Below, piece by piece: positions 52,047-61,857 of a stretch of 64,000 nt of DNA. Every line of letters begins with the position of its first letter. Positions within the stretch are counted from its first letter, which is position 1. A program made the position numbers and the translations under genes. This DNA comes from Bacteroidetes bacterium UBA1935 (lineage in GTDB: Bacteria > Bacteroidota > Bacteroidia > Chitinophagales > Chitinophagaceae), in the NCBI GenBank assembly GCA_002337045.1, contig DDFF01000007.1, positions 1-64,000 on the forward strand, given 5' to 3'. The notes beneath the pieces are model-generated. The model worked only from the letters and a program-made list of their open reading frames with translations, was not told where the DNA came from and searched no databases.

Positions 52047-53816
52047 TTAAAATTTAAGGCGCACCCCGCCGAATATGTTAAACCCGTATGCCCTGTAGCC
52101 GTACCAACGCTCATATTGATTATTAAATATATTATTTACCTGCGCAAAAGCACTCAACCTAGGCGCAAAACTATACTCTGCCCCTGCCCCCATATCAAAT
52201 ACGGTTGGCAGCTTTATGCTACGGTTGCCATTGTCCAATGCATACATGCCGTCCATTACCGTCAGGTAGCCCGTAACAAGCAATTGTGGTATAGGCCTTA
52301 CAGACAGGTCAGCATTCAACCTCAACGATGGCTCGTGCCATGCATACCTGTTCATATCGGCATCGTAAGTAGTAAATATGATGCTACCACCCACAGAAAG
52401 CGTTTGCCCTACGGTATAGCGCAGCCCACCCTGTAATGAAACAGCATTTACCTTATCATACACTACATTCAGCAGTTTTTTATCTGTTGCGGTATCGTTG
52501 ATGAAGAGCGGCATATTCCCGTACTGCCACCAAGACACCCTGCCGCTTACCGTTATATGTCTGCCTACATTTGTTTGCAGACTACCATACACTTCATCCG
52601 TATGTGTCTGAGCAACACCCTTAGCAACTGTCATGTATGGGTTAATAGTAGATAGCTGCTCGAATGTATTTTGCCTCAGCCTGCCATCCCAACCCAGTAA
52701 GAAGAGCATTTGCGATTTACGTATCAGCTTGAAACTTACATTCATATCGGGCAGCACATAAAAGGTATTCATTGCACCCAATGTTGGCGACAACCCTATG
52801 CGTGTTGCAAACACCCCTTTTTTGAAATCGATGGTTGGTGCTATTTGCACATAGTTGTTAGGCTGGTTCGAATTTGCCAGTGAGTTCTCCATTTTAGAGA
52901 GTGCTCCGTTCAGTGCAATGCCAAGTTTCAACGAAGTATCTATTGTATAGGTAAATGGCAGTTTCGCAATGATATTATATTCCGATGCATCAAATCCTGT
53001 AACAGCGTTGAGGTAATACGTACGCAGATTAACAGACGGGTGATAGCCCAGTGCCTTGTCCTCGTTTCTGTTCTTTGCATCTATCGTCACATTCGCTCCC
53101 CATAATGTTCTGCCTGTTTGGTCGGTGGTATAATTCAACACATTATGGTCATACCTATACAGGTAGAACCTGTTATACTGTACACCAAGCCCTGCATGCC
53201 ACAGCAGGTTATCACCTTTTATGTATGCATCTGCATCCACACCTGTCAGCGATGACTTTTGGTATTTCAAACTACCTGCTTGCGACAGATGGCGAATATT
53301 CAGTACCGAATAATAGTTATATCCTTTCAATGCAGTAATGCCTGCATCCAGCAATATAGTAGACAGATTACCACCTCCTAACTTCACATAGTTCACCAGT
53401 TTATCAATAATTGTATCCTTGCCCAATGCAAGCGGCCTCAACGGCAGTGCATTGTAAGAGTAATACAAACTTTGCGGCGGCACATCATAGTTCATCGCTA
53501 CCAGCGATGTATCTACAGGCGGCAGGTCTACATGCAGTTCAGGCTTCACGGCCTGCTTTACTTCAGGCTTGTAAGACTGTACTATTTCTATCGTAGCAGA
53601 CTTCAGGTCGGCAGAATCTTTTACTACAACTTTTGTTTTGGGTGCAGCTGCTTGCTTGCCTTTCTTGACAGGTTGTTTTTTACCTTTCTCTTTCTTCACA
53701 GCTTTCTTTACAGAAGTCTTTGCAGGCTTCTTTGCACTACCCTTCTTGCGCTGTGCATCAACATTCAACGTCAGTGCCAGCAGCAATATCAATATGTATG
53801 TTATTCTTAGCTTCAT
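52047..53816 (-). CDS. outer-membrane barrel protein with Lys-rich periplasmic segment
   Basis: A 589-aa TonB-receptor-like barrel without a recognisable plug domain. The signal peptide (MKLRITYILILLLALTLNVDA) is followed by a Lys/Ala/Pro tract at residues 21-65 with 18 lysines, then IEIVQSYKPEVKQAVKPELHVDLPP, then about 20 amphipathic strands, ending in YRAYGFNIFGGVRLKF. The last strand ends in the aromatic F expected of outer-membrane barrels. I start at ATG 53816; the GTG three codons upstream is possible. The preceding TPR gene stops 4-13 bp away, so they are coupled. Substrate unknown. Confidence 0.75.
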   Translation of the reverse strand: MKLRITYILILLLALTLNVDAQRKKGSAKKPAKTSVKKAVKKEKGKKQPVKKGKQAAAPKTKVVVKDSADLKSATIEIVQSYKPEVKQAVKPELHVDLPPVDTSLVAMNYDVPPQSLYYSYNALPLRPLALGKDTIIDKLVNYVKLGGGNLSTILLDAGITALKGYNYYSVLNIRHLSQAGSLKYQKSSLTGVDADAYIKGDNLLWHAGLGVQYNRFYLYRYDHNVLNYTTDQTGRTLWGANVTIDAKNRNEDKALGYHPSVNLRTYYLNAVTGFDASEYNIIAKLPFTYTIDTSLKLGIALNGALSKMENSLANSNQPNNYVQIAPTIDFKKGVFATRIGLSPTLGAMNTFYVLPDMNVSFKLIRKSQMLFLLGWDGRLRQNTFEQLSTINPYMTVAKGVAQTHTDEVYGSLQTNVGRHITVSGRVSWWQYGNMPLFINDTATDKKLLNVVYDKVNAVSLQGGLRYTVGQTLSVGGSIIFTTYDADMNRYAWHEPSLRLNADLSVRPIPQLLVTGYLTVMDGMYALDNGNRSIKLPTVFDMGAGAEYSFAPRLSAFAQVNNIFNNQYERWYGYRAYGFNIFGGVRLKF

Positions 53817-53829
53817 GTTGTGCACTGTG

Positions 53830-56800
53830 TTATTCTTGCTTCAGTTTACCTTTTTTAGTTTCAGTAGCTTTTGCTTCTTCCAGCTTCTTCGTTGCTTCTT
53901 CTTTCAGCGCAGGCACTTTGGCATTCTTCGCTATACTCTGCAGCAATGCCTTCGCATTGAAGTAGTCATCCTGTTTTATCAATACGTCCGCTATCAGCAG
54001 GTAAGACTTTACTGTCAGCACATCATTACCACCTGCCAGTTTCACTGCTTTATTTGCCTGTTCTTCCGCTTCTTTCAGCTTACCGTTTTTCAGTAAAGAC
54101 TCTGCGACATAATAGCTAGCCTCTGCAGCAACTATCGACTTCTTATTATTCGTCAGCTTTGCAAACAACGGATATGCTTCATCCTGCTTGCCTGTTTCGT
54201 ACAATGATTTTGCTTTGATGTACGAACCTTCTGTCTGCAAGCCCTCTGCAATACCCGGCATCGTCAGCAGTGTATCTGCATACAATGCGGCACTACCATA
54301 TTGCTTTTCGTGATAAGCGCTGCGCATCATACCTGTATAAGACTCCTGCAGGTTTTCTTTACCCATTGCATAGTTGCGCAACAGCCCGTAATACCTCATT
54401 GCCGCAGCATGGTCGTTATTCACAGCGCTGATGGTCGCGGCTTTCAGCGCACTGCGTTCTGCAAAATCGCTCCAGCCTTTTTGCAGCACAGCATCATAAG
54501 CCGTCAATGCTTCTTTCATATCATTCAGCTGATAGCTTGCCTCTGCTTTGTAGAAGGCAGCTTTTGTAGCAAATACCCCATCAGGATATTGTTGTAGATA
54601 CGTACCGAAAGATTGTTTTGCTTTTGCCCAGTTGCCAGCAGCGTATTGTGTTTCGGCAGCACCATAGTAGGTACTGTCCATACTCTTATCATCCGTCAGC
54701 CTGATGTTATTTTCTTTCAGCAATTGTGCAAATGCCTGCGGCTGATTATTATCAATATACAATCCTCTCAACGCATCCAGTACCGCAGTTCTTTCTTCTG
54801 CCGCAGGATAGTCTGCTACAACTTTCTTCAGTGTTTCTATCGCCTTGTCATCTGCATTCATCTGCTGATAGCAGAATGCAGTTTTCATCAGCGATTTTAC
54901 CGCAAAGTTTCCTTTATCTGTAACATTCGCCAATGGTGCCAATGTACTGATAGCCGCCTGATATTTATCTTCTTCTATCTGCACCAATGCCAGTTCATAG
55001 CGTGCTTCGTTGGCGTATTTAGATACAGGCTTTGCATTCATTAAGCTCTGCATCACAGTTGCCTTATCTGCACGCTTACCTATCACACCCAGCACTATAC
55101 CTTTCTGGTATTTCGCATAGTCTGCATCTTCGCCTTTTGCAGCTATCACTTTATCATACAGTGCTATGGCTTTCATATAGCCCTTCTGCATAAACACAGC
55201 GTCTGCCTCTCTCAACACTGCATCCATCGTGCTGCCTGCATCTGTAGCCTTCATCTGCGCTGTGCTGAAGTATTGCTGTGCTACATCAAAGCGTTGCAAC
55301 TCCATTGCCGCATAGCCCATCGTAGTATATGCATTCTGCAATGTTGCATTTTGTGCAAGTGCTTCTGCCTTGTTACGAATTACAGCTCTATTTACATATT
55401 TTTCACCGTAGGCAATCGCATCTTCAAAGCGCCTCGTTTTATATGCCAGCTCGCTCTTCCAAAAGTTAGCAGCCTGCTCATACTTCTCATCGCTGCTACG
55501 TTGCAGCGACATAGACAATAAACTATCTGCAAACTGCATGTCGCCTTTCTGCATCTGCATCATAGCAAATCCATACATCACTTTCTGGCGCACCTGCCAG
55601 TATGCAGCATCTTTATCTTTTACCCCCAGTAGCGAATTGTATGCTGCTACATATTGGTTTGTTTTTATCAGCAAGTCCGATTTCATCGTCTTTGCTTCGT
55701 CTTTATACTCACTGTTCGGGTAAGACTCCAACAAGTCATTGATATGTGTCAATGCTTCGCTGTTGTAGCCCATTGCATAAGACAGCTTTGCTGCCAGCAA
55801 TAATGCTGCTTCGCGTTGCGATTGGTTGAATGGCATATCCGCACATATTGTAAATGCATTACGGGCACTCTTGTTGTCACCTGTTTTCAGATAGCAATCA
55901 CCAAGCAGATACATAGCTGTCTGCGCCAACGAGTCGCGCGTATCACTCAACTGTGAAAACTTATCAATTGCCTTATCCCACTCTTGCTGGTGATAATAAC
56001 AATAAGCCAGTTCATACAAATCTTCTTTGCGTATCTGGTCCACAAGATTATAATAATGTTCAAAATAAGGCAGTGCTTCCTTGTAGCGTTTTTCTTCAAA
56101 CAACACCTGTGCTGCCAGCAAATGCAATTCGTTGTCGTAGTAAAGCTTTTCAGGCAATGCCATCAATCGCTTTGCTTCTTTCAGTGCCTTATCCTTATTG
56201 CCTGTGAAGTAGTATATCTCTGCTACATAGTAAGGCACTATTGCTTTGTAGCCCTTATCATTAGCAATACGGTCAAATGATTTCAGCGCATCTTCATAAT
56301 TGCCCTGATTGTATGCCAGCAAACCGTAATAATAGTTGCCTGCCAGAAAATACTTTCCTTCCAGTTCTTTAATTGCCTGAAAAAGCGAAGCTGCTTTATC
56401 AAACTGCTTGCTGTTGAAGTAGCAATAAGCCAGTTCAAACTTAGCATCGGCTATCTCTTTGTTAGTAAGATTTGCAATGCCTGCCAGCTCGTAGTAATAA
56501 ATAGCACTTACCAGCTGATTGTGTCTGAAATAATATTGCGCCAATGCAAACGCCGCCCGTTGTTTGTATGCAGGGTTAGCTGTTTTATTCAGGTAATCAA
56601 CAGCTAGTGCATCGCTACCTTGTTCATCAATTTTCAGTTTCGCTGTCACCAACACATAACCTGCTTTATCAGCAGCATCTGTATTAATGGTGCGCAGCGT
56701 GTAGTGCATAGCAGACATATATTTCTCTGCACTTTGCGCTGCATTTTTAAATGCCCCCTGTTCAAATTGCTCTGTAGCCAATACCAATATGCTTTCCGGC

Positions 56801-56907
56801 GGTGTATTGACAGTATGTAATTGAGCCGAAGCCTGATGGCTCAGCAACATCGCGGTTGCTAAACACATCAGGCTTCGTTTATGTAACAATCCCTTAGTAT
56901 TACTCAT
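53830..56907 (-). CDS. large exported tetratricopeptide repeat protein
   Basis: A 1025-aa protein with a signal peptide (MSNTKGLLHKRSLMCLATAMLLSHQASAQ) followed by tetratricopeptide-type helix pairs almost end to end, e.g. RAAFALAQYYFRHNQLVSAIYYY, AYCYYHQQEWDKAIDKFSQL and KTAFCYQQMNADDKAIETLKKV. The C-terminus is Lys/Glu-rich (KKLEEAKATETKKGKLKQE). It should act as a periplasmic or outer-membrane-associated scaffold binding several partners. It lies 13 bp after a TonB-dependent receptor gene and just before the barrel gene, so the three are probably translated together and may form one complex. Confidence 0.82.
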   Translation of the reverse strand: MSNTKGLLHKRSLMCLATAMLLSHQASAQLHTVNTPPESILVLATEQFEQGAFKNAAQSAEKYMSAMHYTLRTINTDAADKAGYVLVTAKLKIDEQGSDALAVDYLNKTANPAYKQRAAFALAQYYFRHNQLVSAIYYYELAGIANLTNKEIADAKFELAYCYFNSKQFDKAASLFQAIKELEGKYFLAGNYYYGLLAYNQGNYEDALKSFDRIANDKGYKAIVPYYVAEIYYFTGNKDKALKEAKRLMALPEKLYYDNELHLLAAQVLFEEKRYKEALPYFEHYYNLVDQIRKEDLYELAYCYYHQQEWDKAIDKFSQLSDTRDSLAQTAMYLLGDCYLKTGDNKSARNAFTICADMPFNQSQREAALLLAAKLSYAMGYNSEALTHINDLLESYPNSEYKDEAKTMKSDLLIKTNQYVAAYNSLLGVKDKDAAYWQVRQKVMYGFAMMQMQKGDMQFADSLLSMSLQRSSDEKYEQAANFWKSELAYKTRRFEDAIAYGEKYVNRAVIRNKAEALAQNATLQNAYTTMGYAAMELQRFDVAQQYFSTAQMKATDAGSTMDAVLREADAVFMQKGYMKAIALYDKVIAAKGEDADYAKYQKGIVLGVIGKRADKATVMQSLMNAKPVSKYANEARYELALVQIEEDKYQAAISTLAPLANVTDKGNFAVKSLMKTAFCYQQMNADDKAIETLKKVVADYPAAEERTAVLDALRGLYIDNNQPQAFAQLLKENNIRLTDDKSMDSTYYGAAETQYAAGNWAKAKQSFGTYLQQYPDGVFATKAAFYKAEASYQLNDMKEALTAYDAVLQKGWSDFAERSALKAATISAVNNDHAAAMRYYGLLRNYAMGKENLQESYTGMMRSAYHEKQYGSAALYADTLLTMPGIAEGLQTEGSYIKAKSLYETGKQDEAYPLFAKLTNNKKSIVAAEASYYVAESLLKNGKLKEAEEQANKAVKLAGGNDVLTVKSYLLIADVLIKQDDYFNAKALLQSIAKNAKVPALKEEATKKLEEAKATETKKGKLKQE

Positions 56908-56920
56908 TCAGTTTGTTTCA

Positions 56921-59329
56921 TTAAAAATTCCATGTAGCACCAAGGCTCGGGAACACCGGCAATTGGTAAACGCGTATATTGTCTTTACGATCTACATAGA
57001 ATATGTTATTCCTGTTGTATACGTTTGTTATACTCAGCAATGCTTCTACATTAGAATATTTGCTCAATACAAAACGTTTTTTTACAGACAAGTCTAAACG
57101 ATGGTATGGCGATAACCTGCCACCGTTTATATCACTAGCATATAGTATGCCAATTGTTCCGTTTTGTTGGTAGAGGTTAGTGCCTATGCTGTTGGCTGTA
57201 GGATTCAGATTTTCATAAAAGCCTTGTGTCTGCGTGAATGGGAATGCAGAACCATAGTTGAACCTGCCTGATACCTCTATATCACGTTTCTTGCCAAATG
57301 TATAAGAAGCCAACAGGTTTATGTTAAGCCTCCTGTCAAATGGCGGTGCATACGTTTGTTTCTCTGTTACCGCCTTTAGCGTTATAGGGCTTGATGTATC
57401 AGGTGCAGTTACTTTATTACCTTTCAATACCAGTGTTTCATATTTCACCATCTGATAAGATACTACACCCCAAAGATACCAACGCCCTTTATTGTATTTG
57501 GCCGAAAGGTCAACACCATAAGCCTTACCATTACCGGCAATAAAGTCTGCGTCCGAACTATTATATTTTATCTTGCTCAACTCTACGTTTTGAGTAAAGT
57601 TTTTATACCATGGCTCCAGATTAAATTCAACATTTCTTACATCTACCTCGATGCCACCCAATACGTGGTATGCTCTTTGTAAATTGCTGTTTACAACCTT
57701 GCCATCAGTGTTAGCTATCTGTTGGTCAGGACTCAGAATAAATCCTGTAAAGAAGTTTACGATATCCCTGTCGCTCTTTGTACTGATGATATTTTGTGAA
57801 TACAAACCTGTAGCAGCTTTCAGACGAACAGTGCTTGTCAGGTTGTATTTCATACCAAGACGTGGCTCTGGAGAAAACTGGTTAAGGCCAGCATAGTATT
57901 GTACCCTGAAGCCTGGTTCAAACACCAGTTTTTCATTAAAGTTCTTCCTGTACATCACATACAAAGCAGCCAACGTATTACGCCTGTCCAGTGTAGATAC
58001 TTTACCAAAATTATCTTTGTAGTTGAGGCTGGTATGGAAACCACTTACCTCAACACCATATTTCAGCTGGCTGTATCCTTTAAAATAGTATGTAAAATCT
58101 ATAGCACCTTCAAAACCGTCAATACCACTTGATTGCGGCACTACGGGTACATCATTCAGATTGGTATAATCTATGTTGTATTTAGAATATGCAAACCTAC
58201 CGTTGATAAGCGCAGAACTGGTACCCGGTGTTACAACAAACGTTGCACCCGCGCCGGATGCTTTCCAATGGAAGTCTGCATTAGAAACAGACGTACCAGG
58301 CTTCAGTACTTGTGCTTTATCGTCAAAATTAAAACCGAATATGTTCAATTTACTACCATTATCACCATTGAATGTTACTTTACCATACAAGTCGGTAAAG
58401 CTATATGGCAGGCCATTGCTGAACGGTTCTCCAAAACCACCGTATAATGATTTTGATGTTTTGTCGAGATAGCTGTGTTTTACAGACAACAGGAATGTTG
58501 TTGATGAACCACCTTCTTTTTTAGCTTTTATTAGTGGACCTTCCAGCATTGCACGCGCCATAATAGGTGATGCAGATACTTTACCTGATAAACGATTTTT
58601 ATTACCATCTTTTGTGCGCACATCCAGTATTGCAGATGTACGGTTACCGTACTGAGCATTGAAACCTGCTGTTTGCACCTCAACGTTGCGTATAGCATCT
58701 GTTTCAAAAACTGAGTACAACCCTATAGAGTGAAATGGATTGTAAATTGTGATACCATCCAGCAAAATACCTGTTTGCGATGGTGCACCACCACGTATGT
58801 ATAACTGTCCACCCTGATCTCCGGTAAACACCACACCAGGTACTACCTGCAGGTACTGCGCTATATCAGGTTCGCCACCCGCACTTGGCAGTAATTTCAT
58901 TTCTCTTGGGGTAACAGTTACAGAACCTGCATTTATCTGCGTAATATTTTCAGTCTTTCTTGCAGATACCTCTACACTCGTCAGCTCTTGTCTGCGCTGC
59001 CCAAGGAATAGTTTTTTGGTAACAACCTCCCCCGGCTTCAGCGTTACCGTAGTTTTTACAGTATCGTAACCAATCAGGCTGGTCATTAATGTATATGTAC
59101 CAGGCTTCAGTTGTGTAAAGGTGAAATAACCATTTACGTCTGTTTGCACACCTATTTTTGTTCCTTCCAGCAATACGTTTGTAAATATTACAGGCTCTCC
59201 GGATGCCTTGTCGTAAACAAAGCCTTTGATGATAGCCGTAGTTGCTGTTTGTGCCTGGGTTTTAGAAAATACCATAAGTAGCATTGCTGCTATTAGGGTA
59301 ATACGTTGTTGTACAAAAAAGGTTTTCAT
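56921..59329 (-). CDS. TonB-dependent outer-membrane receptor
   Basis: An 802-aa receptor. It has a signal peptide (cut after TQAQ), a carboxypeptidase regulatory-like N-terminal domain (GFVYDKASGEPVIFTNVLLEGTKIGVQTDVNGYFTF), a plug with LPSAGGEPDIAQYLQVVPGVVFTGDQGGQLYIRGGAPSQTGILLDGITIYNPFHS, and a 22-strand-type barrel ending in LPVFPSLGATWNF. The terminal Phe fits barrel insertion. No SusD partner is nearby, so the ligand is more likely a metal complex, vitamin or peptide than a polysaccharide. It is the first gene of a four-gene operon with an excellent promoter at 59388-59418. Confidence 0.92.
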   Translation of the reverse strand: MKTFFVQQRITLIAAMLLMVFSKTQAQTATTAIIKGFVYDKASGEPVIFTNVLLEGTKIGVQTDVNGYFTFTQLKPGTYTLMTSLIGYDTVKTTVTLKPGEVVTKKLFLGQRRQELTSVEVSARKTENITQINAGSVTVTPREMKLLPSAGGEPDIAQYLQVVPGVVFTGDQGGQLYIRGGAPSQTGILLDGITIYNPFHSIGLYSVFETDAIRNVEVQTAGFNAQYGNRTSAILDVRTKDGNKNRLSGKVSASPIMARAMLEGPLIKAKKEGGSSTTFLLSVKHSYLDKTSKSLYGGFGEPFSNGLPYSFTDLYGKVTFNGDNGSKLNIFGFNFDDKAQVLKPGTSVSNADFHWKASGAGATFVVTPGTSSALINGRFAYSKYNIDYTNLNDVPVVPQSSGIDGFEGAIDFTYYFKGYSQLKYGVEVSGFHTSLNYKDNFGKVSTLDRRNTLAALYVMYRKNFNEKLVFEPGFRVQYYAGLNQFSPEPRLGMKYNLTSTVRLKAATGLYSQNIISTKSDRDIVNFFTGFILSPDQQIANTDGKVVNSNLQRAYHVLGGIEVDVRNVEFNLEPWYKNFTQNVELSKIKYNSSDADFIAGNGKAYGVDLSAKYNKGRWYLWGVVSYQMVKYETLVLKGNKVTAPDTSSPITLKAVTEKQTYAPPFDRRLNINLLASYTFGKKRDIEVSGRFNYGSAFPFTQTQGFYENLNPTANSIGTNLYQQNGTIGILYASDINGGRLSPYHRLDLSVKKRFVLSKYSNVEALLSITNVYNRNNIFYVDRKDNIRVYQLPVFPSLGATWNF

Positions 59330-59387
59330 TAAATATTTATTAAAATTGCCCCGAAAAATAAGTTATTCCTGCATATTTAGGGCTTAG

Positions 59388-59418
59388 CAAAGATAGGAAT
59401 TACAGTATAGTGACCAAA
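59388..59418 (-). promoter_or_regulatory. promoter of the TonB receptor-TPR-barrel-SPOR operon
   Basis: Minus strand TTTG (59418-59415), exactly 19 bases, then TATCTTTG (59395-59388). Every fixed position fits the Bacteroidota consensus. It lies 58 bp before the receptor ATG at 59329, leaving a leader of about 50 nt. Confidence 0.6.
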
Positions 59419-59512
59419 AGCGGTTATTAACACCCTCAACTACGGAAATTGCATGGCAATATCCCCTTATATTTCCCCCTTATAAGTGCTTTGTTTTTGT
59501 AATATTGTCTTT

Positions 59513-61024
59513 ATGAAAATATTCACAGCCTCACAAATCAAAGCCTGTGATGCCTACACCATACATGCATCCAACATCAATAGCATCGATCTAATGGAAC
59601 GCGCAGCAGCACGTTGCACCGAATGGATAAGTGCCAATACGCCAAAAGACAGTGTGTTTATTGTGCTTTGCGGCACCGGCAATAATGGTGGCGATGGCCT
59701 CGCCATCACACGTATGCTGCACAATATGGGCTATGGTGCCAAGGCATTTCTCCTGCAGTTCTCAGAAAGCCTTTCAGACGATTGCCAAACTAATCTGGAC
59801 CGATTGCAGGCAATAGACCACGCGCTGGTCGAAACACTGCAACCCGGCACTTTCATTACAGACATTCCCAAACACATTATAATAATAGATGCTATACTGG
59901 GTACAGGGCTCAACAGAGCAGTAGAGGGTTGGCTGGCAGATTTCATCAATCATATTAATGATGTAGACAACCGAAAAATAGCTGTTGATATACCAAGCGG
60001 TATGCCTGCCGATAATATACCGGCAAAAGAGGCCGAGATACTAAAGGCCGATTATACACTCAGCTTCCAATTCTACAAACGCTCTTTCCTGCATCCCGAA
60101 ACAGGCAAATATGCAGGCAATATAGAACTGTTGGATATTGAATTGCACCCGACATTCATCGAGTCTACCCATACCAACTATCAGACAATTGATAGTGATA
60201 CTATAAAGACTCTTTACAAAGCTCGCAGCCCGTTCAGCCACAAAGGCGATTATGGCACTGCACTGGTAATAGCGGGTAGCTGTGGTATGATGGGCGCTGC
60301 CGTACTTGCTACAAAAGCAGCATTGCGAAGCGGTGCAGGAAAGGTAAAAGCACTGGTTCCACAAATAGGTTACAACATTATTCAAACCACTGTCCCTGAA
60401 GCTATGTGCATGGTTAGTGGCGAAAATTATGTTACCAAAATAGCTAACTGGGCCGACTGTGAAAGTATAGGTATAGGACCGGGACTGGGTACACACGAAT
60501 ACACAATTAAGGCGTTTACCGATTTTATAGAAGTGGTAAAACAACCCATAGTATTGGACGCCGATGCGCTGAATATACTGGGCAAACATCCCGAGCTTAT
60601 CAACAAAATACCTGCGAACAGCATACTCACACCCCACCCTAAAGAATTTGAACGCATGTTCGGCACGGCAGCCAATAGCATGCAGCAATTGGAACTGGCG
60701 CGTACGCAGGCTATGCGCTACAATATCTTTATAGTACTGAAAGGTCACCACACTGCTATATGTACACCCGAGGGCGAATGTTGGTACTGCACAGATGGTA
60801 ATGCAGGTATGGCAACAGGTGGCAGCGGCGATGTATTAACAGGCACCATTACTGGGCTGCTTGCACAGGGCTATACCGGTTATGATGCTACCATATTAGG
60901 CGTATACCTGCATGCCCAAGCGGGAGACAAAGCGGCTATCAAGCAAGGGCAGCAAGGGCTGATAGCAGGAGACATTATTAATAATATGGGCGAAGTATGG
61001 GGTGAGATTGAAAGTTTTTTATAA
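59513..61024 (+). CDS. nnr: bifunctional NAD(P)H-hydrate epimerase / ADP-dependent dehydratase
   Basis: A 503-aa metabolite repair enzyme. The N-terminal YjeF_N epimerase domain (about 1-215) has FIVLCGTGNNGGDGLAITRML and IIIDAILGTGLNR; the C-terminal ribokinase-like dehydratase (about 225-503) has ALVIAGSCGMMGAAVLATKAALRSGAG, VLDADALNIL, LTPHPKEF and ATGGSGDVLTGTITGLL. The fusion repairs damaged NAD(P)HX of both anomers. The start is ATG 59513 (MKIFTASQIK); the upstream GTG adds nine residues that look non-coding. It ends inside the leader of a small lipoprotein gene. Confidence 0.94.
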   Translation: MKIFTASQIKACDAYTIHASNINSIDLMERAAARCTEWISANTPKDSVFIVLCGTGNNGGDGLAITRMLHNMGYGAKAFLLQFSESLSDDCQTNLDRLQAIDHALVETLQPGTFITDIPKHIIIIDAILGTGLNRAVEGWLADFINHINDVDNRKIAVDIPSGMPADNIPAKEAEILKADYTLSFQFYKRSFLHPETGKYAGNIELLDIELHPTFIESTHTNYQTIDSDTIKTLYKARSPFSHKGDYGTALVIAGSCGMMGAAVLATKAALRSGAGKVKALVPQIGYNIIQTTVPEAMCMVSGENYVTKIANWADCESIGIGPGLGTHEYTIKAFTDFIEVVKQPIVLDADALNILGKHPELINKIPANSILTPHPKEFERMFGTAANSMQQLELARTQAMRYNIFIVLKGHHTAICTPEGECWYCTDGNAGMATGGSGDVLTGTITGLLAQGYTGYDATILGVYLHAQAGDKAAIKQGQQGLIAGDIINNMGEVWGEIESFL

Positions 61025-61046
61025 ATTTATGCAAACACTAAACGGA

Positions 61047-61289
61047 ATGAAACATACGCTACTTATAATGGCGGGTATCTTTACCCTTGTTGCTTATACT
61101 TCATGCAAGAAAGACTATGCCTGCCGTTGCATTCATAAGTACAAAACCACTGATACTGTAACTACTATTATTACAAATACCTCTGAGAAAAGAGCAGAAA
61201 ACGCTTGCAAAAGCGGCAATGGCCTTGTAGGAGATATGTATTCTTGCAGCCTGCAGGGAGAGTCTACAATCATGGCTGCAAAAAAATAA
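61047..61289 (+). CDS. small Cys-rich lipoprotein
   Basis: An 80-aa protein with an N-terminal hydrophobic stretch ending YTSCKKD, typical of Bacteroidota lipoproteins though the -3 Tyr is unusual. Five more residues after the lipid Cys come CRC, and a pair of Cys (ENACKSGN and MYSCSL) lies in the C-terminal half, so disulfides are possible. The start is placed at ATG 61047, with an ATG at 61029 as alternative. It follows the nnr stop by about 22 bp and is probably cotranscribed. Function unknown. Its stop codon directly abuts the stop of the convergent YkgJ-type gene. Confidence 0.6.
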   Translation: MKHTLLIMAGIFTLVAYTSCKKDYACRCIHKYKTTDTVTTIITNTSEKRAENACKSGNGLVGDMYSCSLQGESTIMAAKK

Positions 61290-61769
61290 CTACTTGCCTT
61301 CCATCAGCAACAGCTTTTCCATTACATAATGGGTTGCAGGGCATACGGTAGTATTCTTCAGCGTCAGCTGAACACGCTTTATTAATACATCTTCATCGGT
61401 ATATGGATAACGACGACAGTCACTTGGCCTGTCGTCGTATATTTTACAGGTATTATCATCATCCAGAAAAGGGCATGGTGATTGTTTCACCACATAGTCG
61501 TTATCCTCATCCAGTCTTAAATAGGTTTCCACAAAATCGCCCTCGCGCATGCGTAGCAGTTTGGCTATGCGTTTTATATCGGGTGTTTTAAATCGCGGAG
61601 AATAGTTCTTGCAACAGTTAGCACACTGCAGGCAGTCTATTTTGCTGAAGGCTTCCTCATGCAGGTCGGGCAGGGCTTTCAGTATCTTATTCTTATTGCC
61701 CTTTTCCAGCACACGCTTGTATGCCTTTTGATTGTCCTTCGCAGACTTTTCCCAGTTTTCTGTTATCAT
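61290..61769 (-). CDS. YkgJ-family Cys-cluster protein
   Basis: A 159-aa protein of the YkgJ/CxxCxxCC type with a zinc- or iron-binding Cys cluster: CLQCANCCKNYSPRF and CPFLDDDNTCKIYDDRPSDCRRYPY. Family members of this length are widespread, with uncharacterised or metal-storage-like roles. Whole length preserved. ATG at 61767-61769. Downstream stop abuts the stop of the convergent lipoprotein gene. Confidence 0.85.
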   Translation of the reverse strand: MITENWEKSAKDNQKAYKRVLEKGNKNKILKALPDLHEEAFSKIDCLQCANCCKNYSPRFKTPDIKRIAKLLRMREGDFVETYLRLDEDNDYVVKQSPCPFLDDDNTCKIYDDRPSDCRRYPYTDEDVLIKRVQLTLKNTTVCPATHYVMEKLLLMEGK

Positions 61770-61791
61770 AACAAAACTGCTTTATCAAAAA

Positions 61792-61810
61792 GGGGCTGTA
61801 AAACAGCCCC
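61792..61810 (-). terminator. terminator of the parA-parB unit
   Basis: Arms GGGGCTGT (61792-61799) and complement (61803-61810) with a 3-base loop, followed on the minus strand by TTTTTGAT. It lies about 48 bp after the parB stop. Confidence 0.75.
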
Positions 61811-61857
61811 GAATATATCTTACAGATTAACGAATTAACTATTGAACAAATCAACTA

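Noticed and set aside
59486..59512. GTG start of the nnr gene
   Set aside because: The nine extra residues are Cys/Phe-rich, and the normal MKIFTASQIK start follows.
61483..61498. parS-like sequence TGTTTCACCACATAGT
   Set aside because: Only the left half of the parS palindrome fits (10 of 16 positions overall), and it lies inside the YkgJ-type coding sequence.
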